NCBI GenBank assembly: GCA_023458555.1
Contig: JAEWYS010000016.1
Location: 1-64,000, forward strand
Direction: 5' to 3'
DNA from: Bacteroidota bacterium
GTDB taxonomy: Bacteria > Bacteroidota > Bacteroidia > Cytophagales > Cytophagaceae
Length of the DNA: 64,000 nucleotides
Shown: positions 47,403-55,794 of the stretch, one piece after another
Layout of the letters: the number at the start of each line of letters is the position of its first letter
Position numbering within the stretch: the stretch's first letter is position 1
Translations under genes and position numbers: made by a program
Notes under the pieces: generated by a model
What the model was told of the DNA's origin: nothing
The model's database searches: none
Seen by the model: only the letters and a program-made list of their open reading frames with translations

Positions 47403-48056
47403 ATGAGACTACCTGCCCTGATTCCGATGCTGCTGATTATATTATTATCCTGTAGCATCTCGATGACTCCCGAGTATTATAATGAAATAAAAAGGCATCG
47501 TTCTCTTGCTATTTTACCTTTTGATGTCGGTCTTTACCAGATAGATGAATTACGATATCTTACTCCGCAGCAGTTAAAAGAAAGAGAAACAGCACTTGGG
47601 TATTTTTTTCAGAAGCAGGCATACTGTTATTTTGACCAGAGGAGGGCCAGGTCTAAACAGATATATGTGGCAGTACAGGATGTGGCAGAAACTAATCGTA
47701 AACTGAAAGAGCTCGGAATATCGGTAAGGCAGGCCCGGCTTCTCGGGCAAAGAGAGCTTGCAAAATTTTTGGGAGTTGATGCGTTTATTTTCGGCAGTAT
47801 AGATATCCGGAGAGATTTTGATGCGACCAGTAATGCATATGCCGCAGCATATTCGCCTTATGGGGCGGTTACAGACATGCTGGCAGTAATTGATATTCGT
47901 ATAGCAGATTCTAAAACAAGTTCTGTCATATGGCAATATCGTGAACCCAATAAGGGATACTCTGCCAATGAAATAACGAATGATACATTATTATTTAATA
48001 ATCTTTTCTCGTACCCTCTGAGTCGTCTTTCTTATAAAGCTTTTGAAAAACCATAA
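47403..48056 (+). CDS. Lipoprotein with a GNA1162/CsgG-like domain
   Basis: 217 residues. Signal peptide with lipobox (LLSC, about residue 17) and a periplasmic domain starting 'KRHRSLAILPFDVGLYQ', the 'IAILPF' opening shared by GNA1162, CsgG-like and TolB-N-like lipoproteins. Then 'LAKFLGVDAFIFGSIDIRR' and 'VIDIRIADSKTSSVIWQY', as in GNA1162. Such proteins sit on the periplasmic side of the outer membrane. No confirmed function. The next gene, also a lipoprotein, is 66 bases downstream. Confidence 0.65.
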   Translation: MRLPALIPMLLIILLSCSISMTPEYYNEIKRHRSLAILPFDVGLYQIDELRYLTPQQLKERETALGYFFQKQAYCYFDQRRARSKQIYVAVQDVAETNRKLKELGISVRQARLLGQRELAKFLGVDAFIFGSIDIRRDFDATSNAYAAAYSPYGAVTDMLAVIDIRIADSKTSSVIWQYREPNKGYSANEITNDTLLFNNLFSYPLSRLSYKAFEKP

Positions 48057-48121
48057 AATCAATAACAATAACAGAAAACCTCAGGTTTTACAGTAAACGT
48101 GGTGTTGGATGGGGGTTAGAG

Positions 48122-48730
48122 ATGAAAAAGCAACGAGTATATTTATGGATCATAGTCTGGGGGCTGGTAATCTATTCTTTAGTATCCGGTTGCCGATCCG
48201 CAAGAGTTTTTTCGGATTATGTAGAAGGTGTTGATTACGGTAAATTCAGAACTTTTGCCTGGTTACCTGCTGATGATAGCACAGACGGGTCTTTGTTTAA
48301 AAATCCTATTGTTTTTCAAAACCTTAGAAATAATGTTAACAAGGAATTGTTTGCCAGAGGCTATGAGATAGATACACGGTTCCCGGATCTTCTGATATTG
48401 GTACATGCCAATTTCAGGGAAGTGCAGGAGCTTGTGCAAACACCTGTTTACGGAAGCTATGGATATTATTATCCGGGTTTTTATGCAGGTACGGGATCGC
48501 CTTACAATTATATGTATTACAATACGATCCCAAACATTGCAGGCTATACTATCCAGTCTGTTGAGTTTACTCAGGGTACTGTGGTAATTGATGTGATCGA
48601 AACAGAAGCCAATGAGCTAATCTGGCGGGGATGGGCACAGACTGATATTACAGATCCGGATGATTTCAGAAAAGTGATGCGAAAAGTTGTAGAAGATATT
48701 TTTGACAGGTATCCGGTAAAAAGAAAGTAG
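48122..48730 (+). CDS. DUF4136 lipoprotein
   Basis: 202 residues. Signal peptide with an SGC lipobox (about residue 24). The DUF4136 domain (about 35-200) shows 'VDYGKFRTFAWLP', 'NVNKELFARGYEI' (N-x3-L near the middle of the first helix), 'PDLLILVHANFRE', and the C-terminal 'GTVVIDVIETEANELIWRGWA' and 'DDFRKVMRKVVEDIFDRYP'. A tyrosine/glycine-rich loop lies in the centre. An envelope protein of unknown function. It may form an operon with the preceding lipoprotein gene. Confidence 0.9.
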   Translation: MKKQRVYLWIIVWGLVIYSLVSGCRSARVFSDYVEGVDYGKFRTFAWLPADDSTDGSLFKNPIVFQNLRNNVNKELFARGYEIDTRFPDLLILVHANFREVQELVQTPVYGSYGYYYPGFYAGTGSPYNYMYYNTIPNIAGYTIQSVEFTQGTVVIDVIETEANELIWRGWAQTDITDPDDFRKVMRKVVEDIFDRYPVKRK

Positions 48731-48739
48731 ATTTTTGCA

Positions 48740-48874
48740 ATGAGGTATATACATAAGTGTCTGTTGATTTGGCGGGCACTTAGTATATTTTTATACCTGT
48801 ATTACTTACCCGATAAAATAATTTTCAGACTACAATTAATTAAAGGGCGCCTGCAGTATGGACTTTTCTTCTGA
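48740..48874 (+). CDS. Candidate 44-residue hydrophobic/basic microprotein
   Basis: An ATG nine bases after the DUF4136 stop opens a 44-codon frame (MRYIHKCLLIWRALSIFLYLYYLP...) ending in TGA at 48874. It has one hydrophobic stretch and a basic tail. Too short to be significant on its own; no ribosome-binding signal and no family known. Read as a possible small membrane protein or chance. Confidence 0.2.
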   Translation: MRYIHKCLLIWRALSIFLYLYYLPDKIIFRLQLIKGRLQYGLFF

Positions 48875-48935
48875 AGCAGCTATGAAGGAAATAAGTCTGG
48901 CTAGTGTATTAAGGTATAATAATTGCTGAAAATAA

Positions 48936-48964
48936 TTGTTGATATTAAATGATTCTTAAATTTG
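48936..48964 (+). promoter_or_regulatory. Promoter of the TlpA-like gene
   Basis: TTG (48936-48938), an 18-base spacer and TAAATTTG (48957-48964) match the Bacteroidota promoter pattern. A start near 48971 is 25 bases before the ATG at 48996. Confidence 0.6.
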
Positions 48965-48995
48965 TAATTTCAATTCTGTAGATACATTGATCCTT

Positions 48996-50408
48996 ATGAA
49001 AAATAAGCTACTACTTTTTCTGATTATCACGTCTTTTGTTCATGCTTTTAGTGCTTTTGCCCAGACCAAGACCAAAGGTTATGCCATCACCGTAAAAATT
49101 GAAGGATTAAAAGATACGGTATGCTACATGGCTTATCATTATGGAGATAAGCAGTATCTGAAGGATACGGCACAGGTAAATTCAAAAGGGGTAATGGTAT
49201 TTAAAGGTGATGAGGAGCTGCCCGGAGGAATTTATATGATTGTGCTTCCTTCCAAAAACTACTTTGAATTTATTGTTAATCAGCAGACTTTTTCAATGGA
49301 AACAGATTCGCTCGATCTGGTTGGAAAAATGAAAGTAAAGGGCTCTGAGGATAATATTCTTTTTTACGAGTATCTGAACTATGTTGCAAACAAAGGTAAG
49401 CAGATAGAAGACTGGAAGAAAAAACTTGAACAGGCGTCAACAAAGCAGGATTCTGCAAAGATCAGGGAAGAGGTCGTAAAGCTTGATAAGGAAGTGAATG
49501 AATATCGCAACCAGTATGCGGAGAAATACCCTGCCACCTTACTTGCAAAAGTGTTTAATGCAATGAAAGATCCGGTGGTCCCGGAGTCTGTAGACTCAAC
49601 ACAAAAGTATACCTGGTATAAGAATCACTATTTTGACAATATAGATTTTTCGGATGATCGCATTGTACGTACTCCTATATTTCATACGAAGCTAAAACAG
49701 TATTTTGAAACTCTGACATTGCAAATTCCGGATTCGGTGATTAAAGCCGCTGATTTTATGATAGCCAAGGCAAGAGCAAGTAAAGAATTGTTTAAGTATA
49801 CTACTTTCTATTGCACATATACCATTGAGACTTCCAATATTATGTGTATGGATCAGGCTTTTGTCCATATGGCTGATAAGTATTATAAAACCGGAGAAGC
49901 CTTCTGGCTGAATGAAAAACAGACGAAAAGAATTAATGAAAAAGCCGACAAGCTGAGAAATATTCTTTGTGGTAAGACGGCTCCAAATCTTATCATGCCG
50001 GATGATAATGGCAAAAATCAGGTGCTGCACAATCTTAAATCGGATTATACTGTCATTGTATTCTGGGATCCTAATTGCGGACACTGTAAAAAAGCAATTC
50101 CAAAGCTGAATGAGCAGCTTGCCGGATTTACAAAAGATAAGGTAGAGGTATTTGCTGTATGTCTGGAAAATAATGAAGCAGACTGGAAAAAATTCATCAA
50201 GGACAATAATCTGAATTTTATCAATGTCTGGGATCCTTATAATCAGACAAACTTCAGGAAATTGTATGATATATCGAGTACTCCTTCTATTTTCTTAATT
50301 GACAGGAATAAAGAGATTGTGGCCAAGCAGCTGGGCGTTGAGCAGATTGCAGATTTTATCAACCGGCACTCTGAAATGACGAAGGAAAAAGAAAAAAATA
50401 AAAAGTAA
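48996..50408 (+). CDS. DUF4369/TlpA-like thioredoxin-domain exported protein
   Basis: 470 residues from ATG 48996. Signal peptide (about 1-22, ending at AFAQ). The N-terminal DUF4369 domain (about 27-125) has 'GYAITVKIEGLKDTVCYMAYHYGDKQYLKDTAQV'-type sequence, given here only by its ends. A helical middle region of DUF5106 type follows. The C-terminal thioredoxin fold (about 325-460) has the redox motif C-G-H-C in 'WDPNCGHCKKAIPKL' and the cis-Pro loop 'SSTPSIFLID'. Known relatives are periplasmic or envelope thiol-disulfide reductases of Bacteroidota. The partner is unknown. Confidence 0.88.
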   Translation: MKNKLLLFLIITSFVHAFSAFAQTKTKGYAITVKIEGLKDTVCYMAYHYGDKQYLKDTAQVNSKGVMVFKGDEELPGGIYMIVLPSKNYFEFIVNQQTFSMETDSLDLVGKMKVKGSEDNILFYEYLNYVANKGKQIEDWKKKLEQASTKQDSAKIREEVVKLDKEVNEYRNQYAEKYPATLLAKVFNAMKDPVVPESVDSTQKYTWYKNHYFDNIDFSDDRIVRTPIFHTKLKQYFETLTLQIPDSVIKAADFMIAKARASKELFKYTTFYCTYTIETSNIMCMDQAFVHMADKYYKTGEAFWLNEKQTKRINEKADKLRNILCGKTAPNLIMPDDNGKNQVLHNLKSDYTVIVFWDPNCGHCKKAIPKLNEQLAGFTKDKVEVFAVCLENNEADWKKFIKDNNLNFINVWDPYNQTNFRKLYDISSTPSIFLIDRNKEIVAKQLGVEQIADFINRHSEMTKEKEKNKK

Positions 50409-50454
50409 GCGATTTTGCGAACTCAACAGGTAAGTTCGGGTGTTGTTTTTGGGT

Positions 50455-50688
50455 ATGCCTAAGAAGAAGACACCCGCAATAAAAGTTTTTCATATTGTAA
50501 AATCCCTGCAGGGTTGGAAAATAGAAGAGGAAGGTAAGATGTTCTCTCTTTTTCGCTTTCCGCTGAAAAAAGAAGCGGTTTCCAAGGCGCTGGAGCTGGT
50601 ACGAAAGGAAAAAGAAAGCCGACTGATTATTTACAATGAGGATGGTACGATTGCTCAGGAACGGTCATTTTCCTGTCGTCCACGATAA
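50455..50688 (+). CDS. DUF2188 small protein
   Basis: 77 residues from ATG 50455. The single domain 'KVFHIVKSLQGWKIEEEGKMFSL', 'FPLKKEAVSKALELVRKEK' and 'LIIYNEDGTIAQERSF' matches DUF2188, a small alpha/beta fold named after its unknown function. Probably cytoplasmic. It ends near the convergent DUF4199 gene, with a short CT-rich spacer between them. Confidence 0.8.
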   Translation: MPKKKTPAIKVFHIVKSLQGWKIEEEGKMFSLFRFPLKKEAVSKALELVRKEKESRLIIYNEDGTIAQERSFSCRPR

Positions 50689-50734
50689 TTCTCTGTCCCT
50701 CTCTCTCTTCTCAAATAGCGGGAGAGATACCAGG

Positions 50735-51256
50735 CTAGCTGGAAGGTGGAATGTCAATTTTTTTCCTCTGAATGGAAGCAGATAACAGGCTGATAATAAT
50801 TCCATAGATTATGACGTTTTTCAGGTTTGACTGGGCCATATACGATGGCGTTAGCCCGGTCTCAATATTCTTCAGAGTCTCAAGTTTACTTTCCTCTGTC
50901 ATGACTGGATCTTGCTCCATTTTTTCTTTTGCTAATACAATATATTCGTCCTTAAATATGATATTTCCGTATGGGAATACCATATATGTGGCTGAATAGT
51001 ACATAATTGCTGTACATGCTGTGATAAAAAAGCCGCTTAGACTGGCATCCATATATGTGATTTCTCCACCATATTTTTTGATCTTCAATTCGCGGATGGC
51101 TGTATATATGAATAAACCAGTGATTAGAAAGCTAGGCAGTATAGATAATAATGCACTTCCGATTTTCCAGAGATAATTATAAAATAAGAAATCCCAGCCA
51201 ATGAGAGCTGCCGTAAGTGCAAGACTGTATTTAATTATAACTTTCATATAAATCAT
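50735..51256 (-). CDS. DUF4199 membrane protein
   Basis: 173 residues with four hydrophobic segments: three in the first 90 residues ('YSLALTAALIGWDFLFY', 'ILPSFLITGLFIYTAI', 'LSGFFITACTAIMYYSATYMV') and one near the C-terminus ('NVIIYGIIISLLSASIQRK'). A charged cytoplasmic or periplasmic loop separates them. This layout, with 'KYGGEITYMDASLSGF' before the third helix, is typical of DUF4199. Starts at ATG 51256 or 51247. Role unknown. Confidence 0.8.
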   Translation of the reverse strand: MIYMKVIIKYSLALTAALIGWDFLFYNYLWKIGSALLSILPSFLITGLFIYTAIRELKIKKYGGEITYMDASLSGFFITACTAIMYYSATYMVFPYGNIIFKDEYIVLAKEKMEQDPVMTEESKLETLKNIETGLTPSYMAQSNLKNVIIYGIIISLLSASIQRKKIDIPPSS

Positions 51257-51322
51257 TAGTATAAAGCAAAGCTACATAAAAATATAAGCTAAACCGGCAA
51301 AAAGTATAAAGAAACCGAGAGG

Positions 51323-51625
51323 TTATTCGAAATGATTGCTATGATAGTGCGCTGTGAGAAGTTCCCGTTCTTCTCTGATACGTAGCTGAACTTTCTTGAA
51401 TCTATTTATTGCAAATGCGAAAAGAAAGGCTCCTGTCGGAATAAAAATAGCGCCGATGATACCCAGATAAAGAGACTTTGTGAGATGTAAAAACGATAAA
51501 CCGGCAACGATAAGCGCCATAGAGGTGCGTGTATAAGAAAGAAATGTTCGCTCATTAGCCATGACAGTTCGCTCTATGGCCATTTTTTGCTGCAAAAACT
51601 GAATTGACGGACTTTCCTTCTTCAT
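51323..51625 (-). CDS. DUF202 membrane protein (YidH-like)
   Basis: 100 residues. The N-terminal motif 'AIERTVMANERTFLSYTRTSMALIVAG' (the conserved N-E-R-T-F-L/A-x-x-R-T) followed by a second hydrophobic segment defines DUF202. Members have two or three transmembrane helices; function unknown. Upstream on the minus strand is the TerB-like gene with its terminator. Confidence 0.88.
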   Translation of the reverse strand: MKKESPSIQFLQQKMAIERTVMANERTFLSYTRTSMALIVAGLSFLHLTKSLYLGIIGAIFIPTGAFLFAFAINRFKKVQLRIREERELLTAHYHSNHFE

Positions 51626-51672
51626 TATTTATATAACGGCTGAGAAATTCTTTTGTCTTTACAAATAGCAAT

Positions 51673-51695
51673 AAAAAACCCTCAATTCTGAGGGT
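51673..51695 (-). terminator. Terminator of the TerB-like gene
   Basis: On the minus strand ACCCTCA (51695-51689) pairs with TGAGGGT (51684-51678) around GAAT, followed by six T (complement of 51673-51678). It lies 60 bases after the stop of the TerB-like gene. Confidence 0.8.
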
Positions 51696-51754
51696 CTTTG
51701 GAAACTATTATTAATAAACTAAATAAAGGTGCAAATTGTTGAAAAATAAGCTCA

Positions 51755-52195
51755 TCAGAAGGATAAGAATGAGCTCATATCTGTTTTTATGGCCTCTTTG
51801 CTGAGGTTATTGCTTAACCCCATTGCAATTTTATTTACAATAACTCCGGAAAAAGCTTTGCTGAAACCAAGGCCCTGAGCCACATTGATGCAAAAGTCCA
51901 TTTCGCTGTCTGTAACTTTGCCATCTGCGAGCATAACCGTTACCAGATCAAAAAGCTGATCAAAACGCTCGGTATCGGTAGAAGGAGCTGTTTGTATTGC
52001 TTTTTCCTTTGTTTTATGTTCGAATAGTTCGGCAATTTCATCTTCCTTCAATCCTCTGAGGAGACCTATTTTATAGATGACTTCACATTCTGCCTGAGAA
52101 AGATTCCCATCGGCCATCGCTAACAAAATCAGATTTCTTAAATGTGATTTTTCTTCCCTGGTTTTTTTCGGTTCAAAAATAGTAAGTAAAAACAT
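51755..52195 (-). CDS. TerB-like domain protein
   Basis: 146 residues from ATG 52195; an upstream start at 52237 lies inside the predicted promoter region. Two repeats of the TerB pattern are seen: 'LRNLILLAMADGNLSQAECEVIYKIGLLRGL' and 'LFDLVTVMLADGKVTDSEMDFCINVAQGLGF', each with the acidic D-G-x-(L/V)-S/T loop that may bind a metal. TerB-like proteins are small helical proteins linked to tellurite/stress operons, but here none of the other ter genes is nearby. Probably a general cytoplasmic protein. Confidence 0.8.
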   Translation of the reverse strand: MFLLTIFEPKKTREEKSHLRNLILLAMADGNLSQAECEVIYKIGLLRGLKEDEIAELFEHKTKEKAIQTAPSTDTERFDQLFDLVTVMLADGKVTDSEMDFCINVAQGLGFSKAFSGVIVNKIAMGLSNNLSKEAIKTDMSSFLSF

Positions 52196-52234
52196 AGTTG
52201 TATCTTTTTGTTTTTTTACTCTGAGATTATGTTC

Positions 52235-52264
52235 CAAATGTATGCCTGTTTAAGGGAAAATCAA
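52235..52264 (-). promoter_or_regulatory. Promoter of the TerB-like gene
   Basis: On the minus strand TTG (52264-52262), a 19-base spacer and TACATTTG (52242-52235) match the Bacteroidota promoter pattern. The predicted start near 52228 is about 33 bases before the ATG at 52195. Confidence 0.65.
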
Positions 52265-52566
52265 ACAAAAAAGTTATATTTTTCTCTACGATAATGATTT
52301 GATTTGTTAAAGTTATATTTTTATTTTTAGTATTTAAATATCTTATTTAAAGTTTTTTATATTTAATTTTTATTTGTTTTCTTATTTTTTATATCGGTAA
52401 AATTATATTTAAAAAACTTATATTTTCTTTATAAAATGCAATTATTTTATTTTTTCATTTGATATGAAAATATTGAATTATTCCATGTTTTTGTTTTTTG
52501 GAGTAGATTGTAATGGAAATTAATGAGAAGGAAGGGAAAGGTTGAAAAAAGTGGGTACGAAGAAAC
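52265..52566. other. Extremely AT-rich spacer
   Basis: About 300 bases made almost entirely of A and T in T-rich runs with repeated 'TTATATTT' words. No gene or clear hairpin. The sequence would be strongly bent and easily melted, and it separates the TerB-like gene from the GSCFA gene. Confidence 0.5.
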
Positions 52567-53544
52567 TTATACCTGAAGCTGACTTTTGACAAGTGTGATT
52601 TCTTCCTGACAGGAAATGTGCTGATTGAGATAGCTTAGCTGTTCAAGAAGCTTGCGCAGGAACTTTTGGTGCTCCTCTGAACGGGTATTAAATGGTTTAT
52701 GACTCAGAGATTTTTTGATATGCAGCCACTGATTAAGCAATTCAAGGGTCTCTTCAGGACAATAACAATGGATAAATTTATCCCAGATATATTTTTCGGC
52801 TAATGAATTGGGGTGGATCATATCCTCTTTATAAAAACGATAATCGCGCAGATCGTCCATCAGGATTTCAAAAGACGGAAAATATTCAACGGCGGGTAAC
52901 AGGCTGACCAGTTGATGACAGACTAAGCGAAGTGTTGCTTTGCTTACACTATTAAGAGGTATGCTGTCTTTTGTATGGCGTACCGGACTTACGGTGATGA
53001 TCACTTTCAGTCCCGGATTGATGTCCCGCAGGGATTGGAGCGATTGTTTGACCGGTTCAATAATTTCTTCCGGACTCAAAAGCCTTTTGGTAAATAGAGC
53101 TGAAGGCTGCTTATGACAATTGCTTACAGTATGATGATGGCCGTTTAGCTCATATACATAGGCAGTGCCAAGAGTCAGGATCAGAAAATCACAGGATAAT
53201 AATCGGTTATATACATCACGGGTAATATGTGTGAATTTTTTCTCCAGCTCCTGTCGGGAATTGCCGTAGAGCGAGGAATGAAGATAATAGTTAAACCAGG
53301 CACCTCTGGTCTGGATATAGGCATGCTCGGGCAGTGGGGACTTGGTGACGCAGCAATTGAGCAGGTAAGCAATTGACAACGGATTAAAAAGAGTGCCGAA
53401 GGGATTGGCAGAAACGGTAAATTTATTATTGCACAATTGCTCTCCGATAACCTCGGAGAAGCAGGAACCCAGTGTAATGACAGATGAGGAATGAGAAAGT
53501 TTATGTCTGGATTCTTTAATGTGAAGGGTTGTTTTAAGCTCCAT
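52567..53544 (-). CDS. GSCFA-domain protein
   Basis: 325 residues. Near the N-terminus 'SSVITLGSCFSEVIGEQL' carries the motif after which the family is named (G-S-C-F-A/S-E), with a nucleophile-like Ser/Cys. 'NPFGTLFNPLSIAYLL' and 'DFLILTLGTAYVYE' follow, then 'VIITVSPVRHTKD' and 'DMIHPNSLAEKYIWDKF'. This is an SGNH-hydrolase-like arrangement. The family is common in Bacteroidota, and a hydrolase or transferase acting on an ester or glycan is the usual guess; not proven. Stands alone on the minus strand upstream of the rpsF operon terminator. Confidence 0.88.
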   Translation of the reverse strand: MELKTTLHIKESRHKLSHSSSVITLGSCFSEVIGEQLCNNKFTVSANPFGTLFNPLSIAYLLNCCVTKSPLPEHAYIQTRGAWFNYYLHSSLYGNSRQELEKKFTHITRDVYNRLLSCDFLILTLGTAYVYELNGHHHTVSNCHKQPSALFTKRLLSPEEIIEPVKQSLQSLRDINPGLKVIITVSPVRHTKDSIPLNSVSKATLRLVCHQLVSLLPAVEYFPSFEILMDDLRDYRFYKEDMIHPNSLAEKYIWDKFIHCYCPEETLELLNQWLHIKKSLSHKPFNTRSEEHQKFLRKLLEQLSYLNQHISCQEEITLVKSQLQV

Positions 53545-53576
53545 TTGTTGTGCAACAAGTAGTGTGAGGTATAAAC

Positions 53577-53601
53577 AAAAAAAGTCCCCTGAGGGACTTT
53601 T
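53577..53601 (-). terminator. Terminator of the rpsF-rpsR-rplI operon
   Basis: On the minus strand AAAGTCCC (53600-53593), loop TCAG and GGGACTTT (53588-53581) form a perfect stem running into a T-run (complement of 53577-53583). It lies 21 bases after the rplI stop. Confidence 0.85.
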
Positions 53602-53621
53602 GTATGGTAGTATATTTTACT

Positions 53622-54065
53622 TTATGCAGCTACAACTGTGAATTTTAGTTCAGCTTTTACTTCTTTATGAAGATCAACCTGAGCTGTGTATTCGCCAACT
53701 TCCTTCACTTCGCTATTGAAGCTTATTTTCTTTCTGTCTACTTCGATACCTTTTTCTTTCAGGGAATCAGCAAGCTGTAGCACTGTTACTGCACCGAATA
53801 TTTTCCCGCTTTCTCCTACTTTTGCAGGAATCGTCAGAGAAATATTATTGATTTTCACAGCAAGCGCTTCGGCATCTTTTTTAAGCTTTTCAGCTTTATG
53901 CGCAGCCTGGCGTATGTTTTCGTTCGTAGCCTTTTTATTGGATTCGTTAGCTATGATTGCATAGCCTCTTGGGATTAGATAATTTCTTCCGTATCCGGGT
54001 TTGACATTAACTATATCGTTCTTATATCCAAGTCCTTTGATGTCTTCTTTTAGAATTACTTCCAT
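53622..54065 (-). CDS. rplI: 50S ribosomal protein L9
   Basis: 147 residues. The N-terminal domain is diagnostic: 'MEVILKEDIKGLGYKNDIVNVKPGYGRNYLIPRG' (given here by its start MEVILKEDIKGLG and its end VKPGYGRNYLIPRG). A helical connector and a C-terminal domain with 'KVGESGKIFGAVT' follow. L9 binds 23S rRNA near the L1 stalk and contributes to reading-frame fidelity. Last gene of the rpsF-rpsR-rplI operon. Confidence 0.97.
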   Translation of the reverse strand: MEVILKEDIKGLGYKNDIVNVKPGYGRNYLIPRGYAIIANESNKKATNENIRQAAHKAEKLKKDAEALAVKINNISLTIPAKVGESGKIFGAVTVLQLADSLKEKGIEVDRKKISFNSEVKEVGEYTAQVDLHKEVKAELKFTVVAA

Positions 54066-54073
54066 TGGTACGG

Positions 54074-54325
54074 TTATTTTAATGAGTCTGTAACATATGG
54101 TAACAAAGACAAATGTCTGGCTCTTTTCACAGCCTGAGCAACTTTTCTTTGGAATTTAAGTGAGGTACCGGTTAGCCTTCTTGGAAGGATCTTTCCCTGC
54201 TCGTTTACAAACTTCAGAAGGAAGTTTGCATCTTTGTAATCGATATATTTAATGCCATTCTTTTTGAAACGACAGTATTTCTTTTTGTTTTCGGGTCTGT
54301 TTACCGGTTCATTTACAAGTGTCAT
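54074..54325 (-). CDS. rpsR: 30S ribosomal protein S18
   Basis: 83 residues. '[36 protein letters not shown]' (shown here by its ends, [10 protein letters not shown] and EQGKILPRR) and '[18 protein letters not shown]' are typical. The conserved Cys of other S18 proteins is present as 'YC'. S18 forms a heterodimer with S6 on the platform of the 30S subunit. Its ATG overlaps the stop of rpsF by four bases (ATGA), so the two are translationally coupled. Confidence 0.97.
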   Translation of the reverse strand: MTLVNEPVNRPENKKKYCRFKKNGIKYIDYKDANFLLKFVNEQGKILPRRLTGTSLKFQRKVAQAVKRARHLSLLPYVTDSLK

Positions 54326-54687
54326 GCTTTTTCCTCCTGTTTTTCAGCTTTTTTAAATTCGCCCTTTTTTCTCTTTAGGTTATACTCTACCGCGTGTTTG
54401 TCAAGTACGGTAGTCAAGAAACGCATTACTCTTTCATCTCTTTTGAACTCGATTTCAAGAGTATTTACAATGCTTGTCGGAGCTTTGAACTCAAACAGGG
54501 TGTAAAAGCCGGTGCTTTTTTTCTGAATGGGATAAGCCAGTTTTCTCAGGCCCCAGTTCTCTTCATTGACAATTTCAGCGCCATTGTCTTTTAAAACGGC
54601 TCTGAATTTTTCTACGGTATCCTTCATCTGTTGCTCAGACAAAACGGGAGTTAAAATGAATACCGTCTCGTAGTTTTTCAGTTGCAT
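54322..54687 (-). CDS. rpsF: 30S ribosomal protein S6
   Basis: 121 residues. '[23 protein letters not shown]', '[24 protein letters not shown]' and '[20 protein letters not shown]' are the family hallmarks. The C-terminal tail is acidic/basic ([10 protein letters not shown]). S6 pairs with S18. First gene of the operon, with a near-perfect promoter 30-60 bases upstream. Confidence 0.97.
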   Translation of the reverse strand: MQLKNYETVFILTPVLSEQQMKDTVEKFRAVLKDNGAEIVNEENWGLRKLAYPIQKKSTGFYTLFEFKAPTSIVNTLEIEFKRDERVMRFLTTVLDKHAVEYNLKRKKGEFKKAEKQEEKA

Positions 54688-54716
54688 ACTTAAATGACCA
54701 ATTTGATTTTAGCCCG

Positions 54717-54747
54717 CAAATGTAGACAAATTATTGATTCGAATCAA
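54717..54747 (-). promoter_or_regulatory. Promoter of the rpsF operon
   Basis: On the minus strand TTG (54747-54745), a 20-base spacer and TACATTTG (54724-54717) exactly match the Bacteroidota promoter pattern and run on as TACATTTGC. The start near 54710 leaves a leader of about 23 bases before rpsF. Confidence 0.75.
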
Positions 54748-54754
54748 GTCTTTT

Positions 54755-55687
54755 CTATTCGACAATAAAATTACCTTCGCCGATTTTAAATCCTTCGGCG
54801 TATAGCTCTACCGTATGTCTGCCGGTCTTAAATGGATTTCCTTTCAGATAGGTGTAACCCACCTGCTGATTATTATTTTCAAAAAGAATGTTTTGCTGAA
54901 GGGTATACGGGATTTCCTTGCCTTCGATTACAAACAGACCACCGCCCATAGACGTGTTGAACAGGGCGGAACCATCCGGCTCTATAATCCGGAGATAGAT
55001 GTCTTTTCCTCCTACCTGGGCCACTTCATTTGGCAGAAGCTGAAACAGGATGCGAAGCTTGTGAATATGTCTTGACTTCAGTACCGGTCCTTCCTTTAGC
55101 TTGCCGCGATCTGTAAGAGCATTTATCTGAATCGGTCCGGCCCGGAGAGCTGAGGCAACGTTGATTTTTTGCTCAAGCTCCTTCTGGTTATAGACCATGA
55201 GGCGGAGAGAATCGTTGTTTTGCTCGATTTTCTTTTCCAGTCTCTGGTTAAATTTAAATAATGAGTCTCTTTGCGAAGTTAGCTGTGAGATCTTAGAATC
55301 AGAGAGGCTGAGCTGAAGCATCAGAACTTCTACTTTTGCTTTATATTTTTCCAGGTCTGCGAGAGCAAAGTTTTTTTCCTTTTTTAATTGTTCTTTATCT
55401 TTTTGGACCTGCTTGAGCAAGAGGTCCATTTCATCCACTTTGCCACCCAGCTTCATTATCTCGGCTCTCTTATGGCTAAGCTCAGTTTCAACTGAGTCCA
55501 GCTGAGCCATCATGTCGGAAATATCCAGTTCCTGAGTTTTAATTGTCTGATGCTGGACCTCAATGGTCTGGTTTTTATCGAGGTTCATAAAGAACTGTAC
55601 TGCGTTTATAGCCAGTAAAATGGCGATAAAAACAATAACAATCCCTTTTTTGCTCTGGCTGTTTTTGCTGTCGTTGCTATCGGTCAT
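54755..55687 (-). CDS. Membrane-anchored coiled-coil protein, function unknown
   Basis: 310 residues. A single transmembrane segment near the N-terminus (about 15-33, 'GIVIVFIAILLAINAVQFF') is followed by a long coiled coil (about 40-185) rich in Lys, Glu, Leu and Gln. A C-terminal globular beta-rich domain (about 195-310) has 'LRILFQLLPNEVAQVGGKDIYLRI' and 'GYTYLKGNPFKTGRHTVELYAEGF'. The topology suggests a periplasmic rod ending in a binding domain. I do not recognise the family. It has its own promoter upstream. Confidence 0.75.
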   Translation of the reverse strand: MTDSNDSKNSQSKKGIVIVFIAILLAINAVQFFMNLDKNQTIEVQHQTIKTQELDISDMMAQLDSVETELSHKRAEIMKLGGKVDEMDLLLKQVQKDKEQLKKEKNFALADLEKYKAKVEVLMLQLSLSDSKISQLTSQRDSLFKFNQRLEKKIEQNNDSLRLMVYNQKELEQKINVASALRAGPIQINALTDRGKLKEGPVLKSRHIHKLRILFQLLPNEVAQVGGKDIYLRIIEPDGSALFNTSMGGGLFVIEGKEIPYTLQQNILFENNNQQVGYTYLKGNPFKTGRHTVELYAEGFKIGEGNFIVE

Positions 55688-55720
55688 TGGCGAAAAAGTG
55701 AGCTTTTATAATAGATTTTG

Positions 55721-55751
55721 CGAAATTAGTGTTATTAAGGCGTTATTTCAA
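55721..55751 (-). promoter_or_regulatory. Promoter of the coiled-coil membrane protein
   Basis: On the minus strand TTG (55751-55749), a 20-base spacer and TAATTTCG (55728-55721) match the Bacteroidota pattern with one change in the -7 element (TTTC for TTTG). A similar TAATTTCG precedes the tRNA at 58600. Confidence 0.5.
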
Positions 55752-55794
55752 TTAACGACTAGAAAAAGAACAAGAAATAAATTTTATAGTTCCT

